From Streptomyces sp. SDr-06 (GTDB lineage: Bacteria; Actinomycetota; Actinomycetes; Streptomycetales; Streptomycetaceae): a DNA stretch of 64,000 nucleotides. The notes below the pieces were generated by a model. That model was not told the DNA's origin. It saw only the letters and a program-made list of their open reading frames with translations, and did not search any database. Positions 8,007 to 14,782 of this stretch are shown piece by piece. The position numbers and the translations under genes were made by a program. Location: contig NZ_QOLA01000021.1 in the NCBI RefSeq assembly GCF_003324565.1, positions 62,001-126,000 on the forward strand, read 5' to 3'. How positions within the stretch are numbered: the first letter of the stretch is position 1; each line of letters begins with the position of its first letter.

Positions 8007-8525
8007 CTCCTGGGGCTCCGCCCCAGACCCCGGGGGTTCGCCCACCCGCCCGCCCGTGCAGGGGGTTGGATGGCTTGAGCCCTGGGGCTGCGCCCCAGAC
8101 CCCCTGCGGGGACTTCGTCCCCTGCGCCCCTGGGGGTTTGCCCGCCCGCCCGTGCAGGGGGTTGGAGGGTTCTGTTCTGGGGCTGCGCCCCGGGACCCGG
8201 CGGGGGCTCTGCCCCCTGCGCCCCTGGGGGTTCGCCCACCCGCCCGCCCGTTGCGCGGGGTTGGAAAGCTCAGCCCTGGGGCTCCGCCCCAGACCCCCAG
8301 CGGGACTCCGTCCCCTGCGCCCCTGGGGGTTTGCCCGCCCCCCTGCCCGTGCAGGGGGTTGGGTGGTTCGGCTCTTGGGGCTGCGCCCCGAGCCAGGGCG
8401 GGGACTTCGTCCCCTGCACCCCTGGGGCTGCGCCTCGGGCCCCGCGGGGACTTCGTCCCCTGCGCCCCGGGGGGTTCGCCCGGGTAGGGGGCATGGGGCG
8501 CGGGTCCTGGGGGTTTGCTCGGCTG
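8007..8525. repeat. Degenerate tandem array of GC-rich palindromic repeats
   Basis: Units begin with CTGGGGCT(C/G)CGCCCC, itself a small hairpin. Starts are at about 8010, 8082, 8177, 8276, 8375 and 8422. Most units also carry GGGGACTTCGTCCCC, TGCGCCCCTGGGGGTT and GCCCGTGCAGGGGGTTGG. Spacing is mostly 95-99 bp, with one shorter unit at each end. No convincing gene lies in the array, although open frames run through it. The opening palindrome recurs at 48561 and 54865. Confidence 0.8.
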
Positions 8526-8550
8526 TTGGAACGCGGGGTTCGCTTCCACC

Positions 8551-8604
8551 CGCTCAGGGGCGCGGGGAACTGCGCGATCAGCCACGTACGGTCCGCGGGG
8601 GGAC
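8551..8604 (+). repeat. Dispersed intergenic repeat copy (AGGGGCGCGGGGAAC type)
   Basis: AGGGGCGCGGGGAAC (8556-8570) is followed by TGCGCGATCAGCCACG and TACGGTCCGCGG. The same block occurs at 13216-13401 (reverse orientation, four copies), 19072-19086 (reverse, one) and 48685-48791 (two). Here it overlaps the last codons and stop of the S11 peptidase gene. Confidence 0.75.
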
Positions 8605-9597
8605 GAGGTGGGGTGCCAAGTCCTCCACACCCTCCCGGCCCCGCCCAGCCCCCGTCTCCCACCGGAGGTTTTCGGGAAGGGGCGGGGTGGGGGAGATCAC
8701 CAGAGTCCCCGCCCCCCGCCGCACCCCCCGCACCAGCCCCCGGCTGCACGCCCACACCGCCGCCCTCGCCCGGACCGGCGACCGCCCCACGCGCTGGGCC
8801 AGGACCGCGCCCAGGACCAGGCGCCGGGCCCCGCCCACATCGGCGTACGCCGCCCACAGGCCGTTCCCGCCCGCCGGCGTACTCGTCCCCGTCTTCAGGC
8901 CGACCACCCCGTACCGCCCCAGCAGCCGGTTCGTGGTGTGGGCCTCGCCGTGGCCTCCGGGGAGCCGGACGGAGGGGGTCGAGACGATCGTCCGGAACAC
9001 CTCGTTCCGCATCACCGCCCCCGCCAGCGTGAGCAGGTCGCGCGCCGTGCTGACATTCCCCGCGTCCATGCCGCAGGAGCCGGTGAACCGAGAATGGGTC
9101 AGGCCCAGTTCGGCCGCGGCCTCGTTCATCCGGCGTACGAAGGCCGCCTCGGAACCGGCGGTCCGGCGCGCGAGCAGCCGGGCGATGTTGTTGCCCGACG
9201 GGATCAGCATGAATTCCAGCAGGTGCCGCAGCGGGTACTCCTGCCCCTCCTCTACGGGCACGACCGACTCGATCGCCGAGGCGGACTCCTCGGCGGCGGC
9301 GCGGTCGACACGGATCACGGGACCCGCATCCCGCGGCCCCAGCGGAAACGCCCGCAGCACCACGTACGCCGTCATCACCTTGGTGATGCTCGCGATCGGC
9401 ACCGGCGTCTGCTCGCCGAGCGTGCCCAGGCTGCCCACCCCGACGACCTCCACGCTCGCCTGCCCCTCCCGGGGCCAGGGCAGCGCGTTCCTCGACCCGA
9501 CGCGGTGCGCCCCGGCGAGAGCGGCGTCGCCGAACCGGCAGGCCGTGAGCCAGGCGCGCGCGGGGAGTTCGGCGGCCCCGCGCAGGAGCGCGCTCAC
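8578..9597 (-). CDS. D-alanyl-D-alanine carboxypeptidase-like S11 peptidase
   Basis: This 339-residue protein has the three penicillin-binding active-site motifs: SITK (S70 to K73), SGNN (about residue 133) and KTGT (about residue 234). The S11 family trims the terminal D-Ala of peptidoglycan stem peptides. The start is GTG 9597, whose GTGA overlaps the stop of the upstream membrane-protein gene, so translation is probably coupled. No signal peptide is visible at the N-terminus, which is odd for an extracellular enzyme. The two-helix partner may supply the membrane anchor, or a frameshift may have split one gene. The last codons lie inside a dispersed intergenic repeat, so the C-terminus has probably been altered. 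Confidence 0.85.
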   Translation of the reverse strand: MSALLRGAAELPARAWLTACRFGDAALAGAHRVGSRNALPWPREGQASVEVVGVGSLGTLGEQTPVPIASITKVMTAYVVLRAFPLGPRDAGPVIRVDRAAAEESASAIESVVPVEEGQEYPLRHLLEFMLIPSGNNIARLLARRTAGSEAAFVRRMNEAAAELGLTHSRFTGSCGMDAGNVSTARDLLTLAGAVMRNEVFRTIVSTPSVRLPGGHGEAHTTNRLLGRYGVVGLKTGTSTPAGGNGLWAAYADVGGARRLVLGAVLAQRVGRSPVRARAAVWACSRGLVRGVRRGAGTLVISPTPPLPENLRWETGAGRGREGVEDLAPHLVPPRTVRG

Positions 9598-9869
9598 CGG
9601 AGCCCCGACTTCGTCCCCAGGCTCCGGCCGAGCACGCCGACGCTCACCATCGTCGCGCCGAGGCACAGCCCGACCGCGCCGAGCGTGCCGGCGGGCTGCC
9701 AGGATTCGCCCGCCGCCGAGTCCGTCAGGAAGGCGCCGGTGATCAGCACGAGGGACCCGATGAGCAGCGCCGCTCCGACGGCTCCCGTCGTCATCGTCCA
9801 GAGCGTGGTGAACCTGCGGGACCGGACCGCGGGCGTGGCGTCGGAGGGGATGTGTCCGGGGGTCTTCAT
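9594..9869 (-). CDS. Two-helix membrane protein coupled to the S11 peptidase
   Basis: This 91-residue protein starts at ATG 9869, preceded on the minus strand by GAGGAGCAGGCC. It has two hydrophobic segments (TTGAVGAALLIGSLVLITGA and TLGAVGLCLGATMVSVGVLG) and short basic ends. I do not recognise a family. Its stop overlaps the start of the carboxypeptidase gene by four bases, so the two are made together. It may anchor or export the peptidase, or be the detached N-terminus of that protein. Confidence 0.7.
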   Translation of the reverse strand: MKTPGHIPSDATPAVRSRRFTTLWTMTTGAVGAALLIGSLVLITGAFLTDSAAGESWQPAGTLGAVGLCLGATMVSVGVLGRSLGTKSGLR

Positions 9870-10069
9870 GGCCTGCTCCTCATGCTTCGGGGTGACTGCT
9901 GTGGCGGCTCCGTCTCGGGGGCGGAGAGTCACTTCGAAGCCTGAACGGGCGGCGTATCAGGGCCCGGACGGTTGTGTATCGGCCTCCGCGCCGCTGTGTA
10001 CCAATGGCCACCACCCCCGCTGCCCGGCAGCCGCCCTGCCCGCGCCGCCCACCCTTGCCGCGGGCCGCG

Positions 10070-10355
10070 CGGCGTCGACCTCGCCAAGTACAAGGGCCCC
10101 GCGATGGACGACGTCGGCCGTGACGGATACGTCGCTGGGGCCAAGGAGGCGGGTCGGACGCAGGTCGTCCTCGACCTGTGGGTCGGCAAGGACGACCTCG
10201 TCCTCAAGTCCCAGGAAGCGGGCAAGGGCAAGCAGGGCGACGAGGTCGTGACCGAGGAGTACTCGGCCTACGGCGTCGACCCCAAGCTCGATGCCCCGCC
10301 CGCGTCGTCGGTCCTCACCTGGGACGAGTACATGGGGGCCCTTTCGAAGGGCTGA
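10070..10355 (+). pseudogene. C-terminal remnant of a LppX/LolA-type lipoprotein
   Basis: From about VDLAKYKGPAMDDVGRD onward, the reading frame resembles the end of streptomycete LppX/LolA-like lipoproteins (LDLWVGKDDLVLKSQE, then a VTEEYSAYGVDPKLDAPPAS stretch). No signal peptide, lipobox or N-terminal half is present, and the sequence upstream does not read as protein. It looks like a 5'-deleted gene. The call is inferred from similarity of style rather than a search. Confidence 0.5.
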
Positions 10356-10361
10356 GCGTCC

Positions 10362-10604
10362 CTACTGCGTGGCGTACGCGGTGAACGCCGCCCATGCCCG
10401 GGGGGCCACCGCGAGCTGGGGACCCTGGGGGTTCTTCGAGTCCCGGATGTGGATGGTGGTGGGGTGGGCGGCGATTTCTATGCACTCGCCGCCCTCGCCT
10501 CCGCTGTAGCTCGACTTCCGCCAGGCATAGGAGAGTTCAACGCGCTCACCGCCTCCGCCGCTGCTGTGGCTGGCCTTGAACCAGTGGAGTTGCTCGGTGT
10601 TCAT
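10362..10604 (-). CDS. DUF397-domain protein
   Basis: This 80-residue protein contains the DUF397 core: WRKSSYSGGEGGECIEIA, followed by HIRDSKNPQGPQLAVAPRAW. DUF397 proteins are abundant in Streptomyces and nearly always lie beside an Scr1-type HTH regulator, with which they behave like toxin-antitoxin or developmental partners (the WhiJ and BldB-linked loci). Its ATG overlaps the TGA of the HTH gene by four bases, so the two are translationally coupled. The molecular role of DUF397 is not settled. Confidence 0.9.
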   Translation of the reverse strand: MNTEQLHWFKASHSSGGGGERVELSYAWRKSSYSGGEGGECIEIAAHPTTIHIRDSKNPQGPQLAVAPRAWAAFTAYATQ

Positions 10605-11458
10605 CGTTCCCCCAGCGTCTTCTCGATCAGGGACAGCGACTCCCGTGGGGTGAGAGCCTGCGCCCGGATGATCCCATAGCGGTCGGTGATGTGCCGGACC
10701 TCCTTCGCTGTGGTGATCAGACGCGGGTAGCCCTGGATTTCGGTGTACGACACCTGGTGCCCGCTCCTGGTGGTGATGAGGGTGAACGCGCCGTCCATGT
10801 TCGGGTGTTCCTCATTGGCCGTGGGCAGCACCTGAATTTCCACGGTGCGTAGACCGCCCAGGCGCACGAGTTGCCTCAACTGTGCGTTGAGTACGTCTCG
10901 TCCACCCACCGGGCGCTGGAGGATGACCTCCTCCAGGACGAAGCTGTACGTCGCCGATGTCCAGCGCTCCAAGATCTGCTGACGTGCCAGGCGGTCGGCC
11001 ACGCGCTTTTCGACGGTCGCCTCGTCCAGCAGGGGACGCCGATGCGTGAAGATGGCGCGCGCGTAGTCCTCGGTCTGGAGAAGGCCGTGCACGACCTGGT
11101 TGTTGTAGTTGTGAAACTCGATGGCCTCTGCCTCAAGCTGCGCATAGTCCCGGTACCACTCCGGATGCCGCGTCCGGGCCTTCGCCTGGGCCTTGCGCAC
11201 GTCGTCCTTCGCCGCGCTCAACAGGCCGCCCGCGTTGAGGAGTTCGTCCGCCGCATCCAGGAATTCCGGCTGTGGGATGCGCACCCCTCTTTCCACGGCG
11301 GAGATCTGGGCCTCGCTGTACCCCACCAGCTTCCCGAATTCCCGCTGGGTGAGGCCCGCGCGTTCGCGCAGGACCCTGATCTGTTTGCCCAGGGCGCTGA
11401 ACAGCTCCGAGGCGCCTTCCGCCTCGCCGGGCGACTCCGGGCGGCGTTCCTGTTCCAC
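10601..11458 (-). CDS. Scr1/WhiJ-like helix-turn-helix regulator
   Basis: This 285-residue protein has an N-terminal Xre-type HTH (IRVLRERAGLTQREFGKLVG through YSEAQISAVERG, about residues 28-60). A long DUF5753 (Scr1-family) domain follows, with the typical FHNYNNQVVHGLLQTEDYAR near residue 115. Members of this family act with DUF397 proteins, and in S. coelicolor some (WhiJ) influence sporulation. It is divergent from the ATPase gene and coupled to the DUF397 gene downstream. DNA targets are unknown, but the shared 125-bp intergenic region is the obvious place for autoregulation. Confidence 0.9.
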   Translation of the reverse strand: MEQERRPESPGEAEGASELFSALGKQIRVLRERAGLTQREFGKLVGYSEAQISAVERGVRIPQPEFLDAADELLNAGGLLSAAKDDVRKAQAKARTRHPEWYRDYAQLEAEAIEFHNYNNQVVHGLLQTEDYARAIFTHRRPLLDEATVEKRVADRLARQQILERWTSATYSFVLEEVILQRPVGGRDVLNAQLRQLVRLGGLRTVEIQVLPTANEEHPNMDGAFTLITTRSGHQVSYTEIQGYPRLITTAKEVRHITDRYGIIRAQALTPRESLSLIEKTLGER

Positions 11459-11568
11459 CTATGCCTCCGCGCATGCGGTTACGGTCGACAACCCCTACAG
11501 CGCGCACCTCGCACCCGTACAGCAAACCGGTGTTGCGCGGTTGCCCCTGTTCAGCGTACGCAGAACTC

Positions 11569-11583
11569 GTCACGCTCGGTGAC
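11569..11583. promoter_or_regulatory. Small inverted repeat abutting the ATPase start codon
   Basis: GTCACGCTCGGTGAC is a perfect 5-5-5 inverted repeat ending at the base before ATG 11584. It may be an operator of the divergent Scr1 regulator or a block to ribosome entry. A short repeat like this could also be chance. Confidence 0.3.
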
Positions 11584-12021
11584 ATGAATCCCCAATCCGC
11601 CGTCACGGCAACCGAGTTCGTCCAGCGATTCAGCAGTACGCGGCGCGGCGCGCGGCTCGCTCGGTGGCTGGCGGTGCAGCAGTTGGACGCGTGGGGCATC
11701 CCGTACGGGAGTCCGCGTTCCGACGCCGCCGCGCTCGTCGTCGCCGAGTTCGCCGCCAATGCCGTGACCCACGGTCACGTAGCGGGGCGGGACTTCGAGG
11801 TGCGGCTCGCGCTCGGGGAGCTGCTGCGGATCGAGGTCAGTGACGCGCGGGGTGAGTCGGAGCCCGCCGCGGCGCCGGTGGCGGAGGACGCCGAATGCGG
11901 GCGCGGGTTGCTGCTCGTGGCCGCCGTCGCCGTGGCGTGGGGCGTCAAGGCGCGGCCGGGCGTCGGCAAGGTCGTCTGGGCGGAACTCCATCCGCATGAC
12001 GAAGGAGTGGGGGCCATGTAA
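11584..12021 (+). CDS. HATPase (anti-sigma-factor-like) ATP-binding protein
   Basis: This 145-residue protein is a GHKL/HATPase_c domain of the RsbW/SpoIIAB type. The N-box is AEFAANAVTHGHV (about residues 58-70), and later come a weak G1 box (SDARG) and GRGLLLVAAVA. Many streptomycete proteins of this type sit beside Scr1/DUF397 pairs, as here. Whether it phosphorylates an anti-anti-sigma factor is unknown. No clear Shine-Dalgarno precedes ATG 11584. In-frame upstream reading exists but is not family-like. Confidence 0.82.
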   Translation: MNPQSAVTATEFVQRFSSTRRGARLARWLAVQQLDAWGIPYGSPRSDAAALVVAEFAANAVTHGHVAGRDFEVRLALGELLRIEVSDARGESEPAAAPVAEDAECGRGLLLVAAVAVAWGVKARPGVGKVVWAELHPHDEGVGAM

Positions 12022-12091
12022 AGGAAAAGTCAAGGTCGACATACCATGCGGGTGACCAACTCTGACTTTCTTGGGTAATTGGGGGAATCAC

Positions 12092-13141
12092 GTGAAGTTC
12101 ACGCGCATGCCGGCGCTCGTCGCCTCCGCGGCCATCGGGTCGGCCGTTCTGCTCGCCTCTCCGGCGTACGCCGCCGACGTCAAGGCTCCCGCCGTTTCGG
12201 CGCCGGACGCCGGGGCGACGACCTCCGGCGATCAGGCGGCCGCGGACAAGGCGGAGATCCTGCGGCTGATGGCGGCCAAGGACGCGGGGGAGGGCATCAA
12301 GGAAGAGGGGGCCAAGGCCATCAGCGCCGGCCCGGCTGCGATGCGGAAGTTCCTTGAAGTGGACCAGTTCGCCGTACGCGACACCGACAACTCGGTCGCC
12401 GTATCCCGGATCATCGGCACGGCGGACAAGGTCGGCCGGGGTGTCCGCGAAGCGGGCATGAAGGCGCTCAAGGGCACCCCGCAGGATCGTGTGAAGTTCC
12501 TTGAGGTGGGCCAGTACGAGGCCCGCTTCCAGGACGACCGGGTGCGCGTGGCCCAGATCATCAACGCCGGTGGCCGTTCGGTGCAGGAAGCCGGTTCCAA
12601 GGCGCTGGACACGAACACCCGCGAGTCCATCAAGGAGTTCCTCGAGGTCGGCCAGTTCAAGGCGCGCATCATCGACAACCGCGTCCTCGTCAGCCAGCTC
12701 ATCAACGCCGGTGGCCCGGCCGTGAAGGAGGCGGGGACCAAGGCCCTCCTCGGCACCCCCGAAGACGTCCAGGCCTTCCTCGACAAGGGGCAGTACGAGG
12801 CCCGTAAGAAGGACGAGGCCGACGCCGCTGCCGCGAAGGACAAGAACAAGGGGCAGGACAAGGGGAAGAAGGACGACGGCAAGAAGGGCGGCGACGGTAC
12901 GCCCACGCCTGACGCCTCCAAGGCGGGTGACAAGGGTGCCGGTGCCTCGGCTGCCGACAAGGGCGGCACGTCGGTGACCGCGGCCACCAAGAACGACCCC
13001 GCGCCTGCCTCCGGCGGCACCTCCCTCGCCTCCACCGGCGCCGGTTCCACGCTGCCGTGGGCCGCGGGTGGCACCGCCGTCGCGCTCGCCGGGGGCGCGG
13101 GCATTCTGGTGGCCACGCGTCGTCGGCGTTCTGCGGAGTAG
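12092..13141 (+). CDS. Surface protein with ALF repeats and LASTG sorting signal
   Basis: This 349-residue exported protein has a signal peptide (MKFTRMPALVASAAIGSAVL, cleavage probably after SPAYA, about residue 28). Four repeats of about 41-43 residues of the ALF short-repeat type follow (FLEVGQYEARFQDDRVRVAQ and variants, about residues 75-240). Next comes a Lys/Asp/Gly-rich linker. It ends with LASTG, a hydrophobic helix and the basic tail RRRRSAE. LAxTG is recognised by class E sortases in actinobacteria, so the protein is probably attached to peptidoglycan. GTG 12092 follows GGGGGA at 12081-12086. The function of ALF repeats is unclear. Confidence 0.85.
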   Translation: MKFTRMPALVASAAIGSAVLLASPAYAADVKAPAVSAPDAGATTSGDQAAADKAEILRLMAAKDAGEGIKEEGAKAISAGPAAMRKFLEVDQFAVRDTDNSVAVSRIIGTADKVGRGVREAGMKALKGTPQDRVKFLEVGQYEARFQDDRVRVAQIINAGGRSVQEAGSKALDTNTRESIKEFLEVGQFKARIIDNRVLVSQLINAGGPAVKEAGTKALLGTPEDVQAFLDKGQYEARKKDEADAAAAKDKNKGQDKGKKDDGKKGGDGTPTPDASKAGDKGAGASAADKGGTSVTAATKNDPAPASGGTSLASTGAGSTLPWAAGGTAVALAGGAGILVATRRRRSAE

Positions 13142-13166
13142 GTGTTCTGCGGAGTAGGTGTTCTGC
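13128..13166. repeat. 16-bp tandem duplication across the stop codon
   Basis: GTTCTGCGGAGTAGGT occurs at 13128-13143 and 13144-13159, with a third partial copy at 13160-13166. The stop TAG (13139-13141) of the ALF protein lies in the first unit, so copy number does not affect the protein. Confidence 0.8.
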
Positions 13167-13410
13167 CGGGGGCGCGGGGGCTTCGACTGCGGGCCGTCGG
13201 GGGGCCGTTTGCGCAGTTCCCCGCGCCCCCAAAGCCGGTTTCGTCCGCCCGCCGTGCGTGGTTGATCGCGCCGTTCCCCGCGCCCCTTCACCCGCCTTCG
13301 CCCGCGGACCGTGCCCGCTTGCTCGCGCCGTTCCCCGCGCCCCTAAAGCCCGTTTCGTCCGCCCGCCGTGCGTGGTTGATCGCGCCGTTCCCCGCGCCCC
13401 TGTAGGGCAG
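13167..13410 (-). repeat. Four tandem copies of a 57-bp GC-rich repeat
   Basis: GTTCCCCGCGCCCC(C/T) starts at 13216, 13273, 13330 and 13387, exactly 57 bp apart. Between these cores lie CCGTGCGTGGTTGATCGCGC-like and AAAGCCGGTTTCGTCCGCCC-like segments. The block reads in reverse to the copies at 8556 and 48685. This and the preceding tandem duplication fill the space between the ALF gene and the DUF4188 gene. I see no gene here. Confidence 0.8.
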
Positions 13411-13435
13411 CCAGTACCCCTTGACCGGCTGCCTC

Positions 13436-13975
13436 TTAGGAGGCCGCCGGTTCGGAGGTTGCCGGCGCCGTCCCCTGGGGTGGCTTCCGGCGTCCCAGGC
13501 GCTCCGCCGCCGTGCGGCCGCGGGCCTCCAGGGGGACCACGCCCGTCGCCGCGGCGAGGCCGAACGGGGGCATGTCCGCGTAGATCGACTCGTACGAGCC
13601 CTGGGGCGCGATGTACGTCTCGTGCCACAGCCCCACGTGCCCGCGCAGCTTGCCCTTGCGCTCCTTGCGGTTCAGGATCGCCCACGCCCGGTGGTGGAAC
13701 ATCTCCGGCGAGTGCGCGTAGGCGTACAGCTTCTCCTTGGACTCCCAGTACTGGACCACGTAGTACGTGCGCGGCGACGCGGTCAGCAGGACGTGGCCGA
13801 GCAGCCCGCGGCTCTTGTCCTTGCCCAGTTCGCCGAGCATGCGGAACATGGCCAGGCCCACCGGGACCCACTGGTGCACCGCCCAGAAGTGGTTGACGCG
13901 CATCCCGATCAGCAGCACCACCACGTCGCCCTCGGCGGCGGCCGTCGTGCGGGTCGGGCTCTGCTTGGCGAACAT
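13436..13975 (-). CDS. DUF4188 protein (monooxygenase-like fold)
   Basis: This 179-residue protein matches DUF4188, with VVLLIGMRVNHFWAVHQWVP near the start and YYVVQYWESKEKLYAYAHSP in the middle. The family has a ferredoxin-like fold related to antibiotic/heme monooxygenases, but its reaction is unknown. A proline/alanine-rich tail of about 30 residues lies beyond the conserved part. It is divergent from the MerR gene, and two inverted repeats between them suggest MerR control. On the minus strand GGAGG lies just upstream of ATG 13975. Confidence 0.82.
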   Translation of the reverse strand: MFAKQSPTRTTAAAEGDVVVLLIGMRVNHFWAVHQWVPVGLAMFRMLGELGKDKSRGLLGHVLLTASPRTYYVVQYWESKEKLYAYAHSPEMFHHRAWAILNRKERKGKLRGHVGLWHETYIAPQGSYESIYADMPPFGLAAATGVVPLEARGRTAAERLGRRKPPQGTAPATSEPAAS

Positions 13976-14029
13976 CGTGCCTCCAGCGTTCCTCGTCGGA
14001 CGGCTTCCCCGGAGGGCAACTCGCTTGTT

Positions 14030-14077
14030 GGATAACGGAGTTACCCAGGCTCTACATCTTGGATAATGGCGTTATCC
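14030..14077. promoter_or_regulatory. Two near-identical operators between DUF4188 and MerR genes
   Basis: GGATAACGGAGTTACCC (14030-14046) and GGATAATGGCGTTATCC (14061-14077) are inverted repeats of 6-5-6 form. The second is perfect and the first has one mismatch. Their centres are 31 bp apart, about three helical turns, so two dimers could bind the same face. They are the best candidates for the MerR protein's sites. Confidence 0.6.
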
Positions 14078-14094
14078 GAGGAAGGGCGCAAGGG

Positions 14095-14736
14095 ATGCGG
14101 CTGGCAGAGTTGAGCGAGCGGAGCGGGGTCTCCACCGCGATGATCAAGTACTACCTGCGGCAGGGGATGCTCGCGCCGGGGCGCAAGATCGGTGCGACCA
14201 CGGCGGACTACGACGAGAGCCATCTGCGCCGCCTCCGCCTCGTGCGGGCCCTGATCGAGGTCGGGCGGCTTCCCGTGGCCACCGCCAAGGAGGTCATCGG
14301 GTTCGTCGACGACGACTCCCTCGACCGCACCATGCGGCTGGGCGCCGCCCTGTGGGCCCTGCCCCACGGGCCCGACCCGGACGACGGCGACGAGAGCGTG
14401 GCCGCCGCCCGTGCCGAGGTGGACCGGCTGCTGGAGATGCTGGGCTGGTCCACCGCGCAGGACATCGGCGAACTCTCCCCGGACCACCGGGCGTTGATCG
14501 TCGCCGTGGCGACGCTCATCCGGCTCGGCTACCCCTGGAACGCCGAGCTGATGGCCCCGTACGCCGAGCTCATGCACCGGGCGGCCGTCCGCGACCTGGA
14601 CTTCGTGGAGACCCATCCCTCCGAGGAGGAGAAGGTGGAGACCGCCGTCGCCGCGACCCTCCTGTTCGAGCCCGTCCTGCGCGCCCTCCACCGCATCGCC
14701 CAGCAGGAGGAGTCGGCCCGCCGGTACGGGTTGTAG
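14095..14736 (+). CDS. MerR-family regulator, divergent from DUF4188
   Basis: This 213-residue protein has a MerR-type winged HTH at the N-terminus (MRLAELSERSGVSTAMIKYY through LRLVRALIEVGRLPV). A helical effector domain of about 130 residues follows that I cannot assign to a ligand. It lacks the Cys pattern of metal-sensing MerR proteins. ATG 14095 follows GGAAGGG (14080-14086) by 8 nt; an in-frame start at 14059 would lie within the operator. It is probably autoregulated and controls the divergent DUF4188 gene through the two sites at 14030-14077. Confidence 0.85.
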   Translation: MRLAELSERSGVSTAMIKYYLRQGMLAPGRKIGATTADYDESHLRRLRLVRALIEVGRLPVATAKEVIGFVDDDSLDRTMRLGAALWALPHGPDPDDGDESVAAARAEVDRLLEMLGWSTAQDIGELSPDHRALIVAVATLIRLGYPWNAELMAPYAELMHRAAVRDLDFVETHPSEEEKVETAVAATLLFEPVLRALHRIAQQEESARRYGL

Positions 14737-14765
14737 CCCGCCCCCGTCGTGATGGGGAGCGGGCT
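14735..14765. terminator. Bidirectional hairpin between MerR and lipase genes
   Basis: AGCCCGC (14735-14741) pairs with GCGGGCT (14759-14765), extended inside by CCCC and GGGG. It lies between convergent genes and overlaps the end of the MerR stop codon. Confidence 0.65.
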
Positions 14766-14782
14766 CAACTCATCTGTCGGGC

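Noticed and set aside
7985..9742. 585-codon open frame across the repeat array
   Set aside because: It is translated palindromic repeat followed by antisense of the S11 peptidase gene.
10362..11458. Classical toxin-antitoxin module
   Set aside because: The HTH/DUF397 pair resembles one in layout, but toxicity of DUF397 is not established, so it is described as an Scr1/DUF397 pair.
13216..13401. Regular repeats that might look like a CRISPR array
   Set aside because: The spacers are also repeated, the cores are only about 15 bp and no cas gene is near. It is a tandem repeat.
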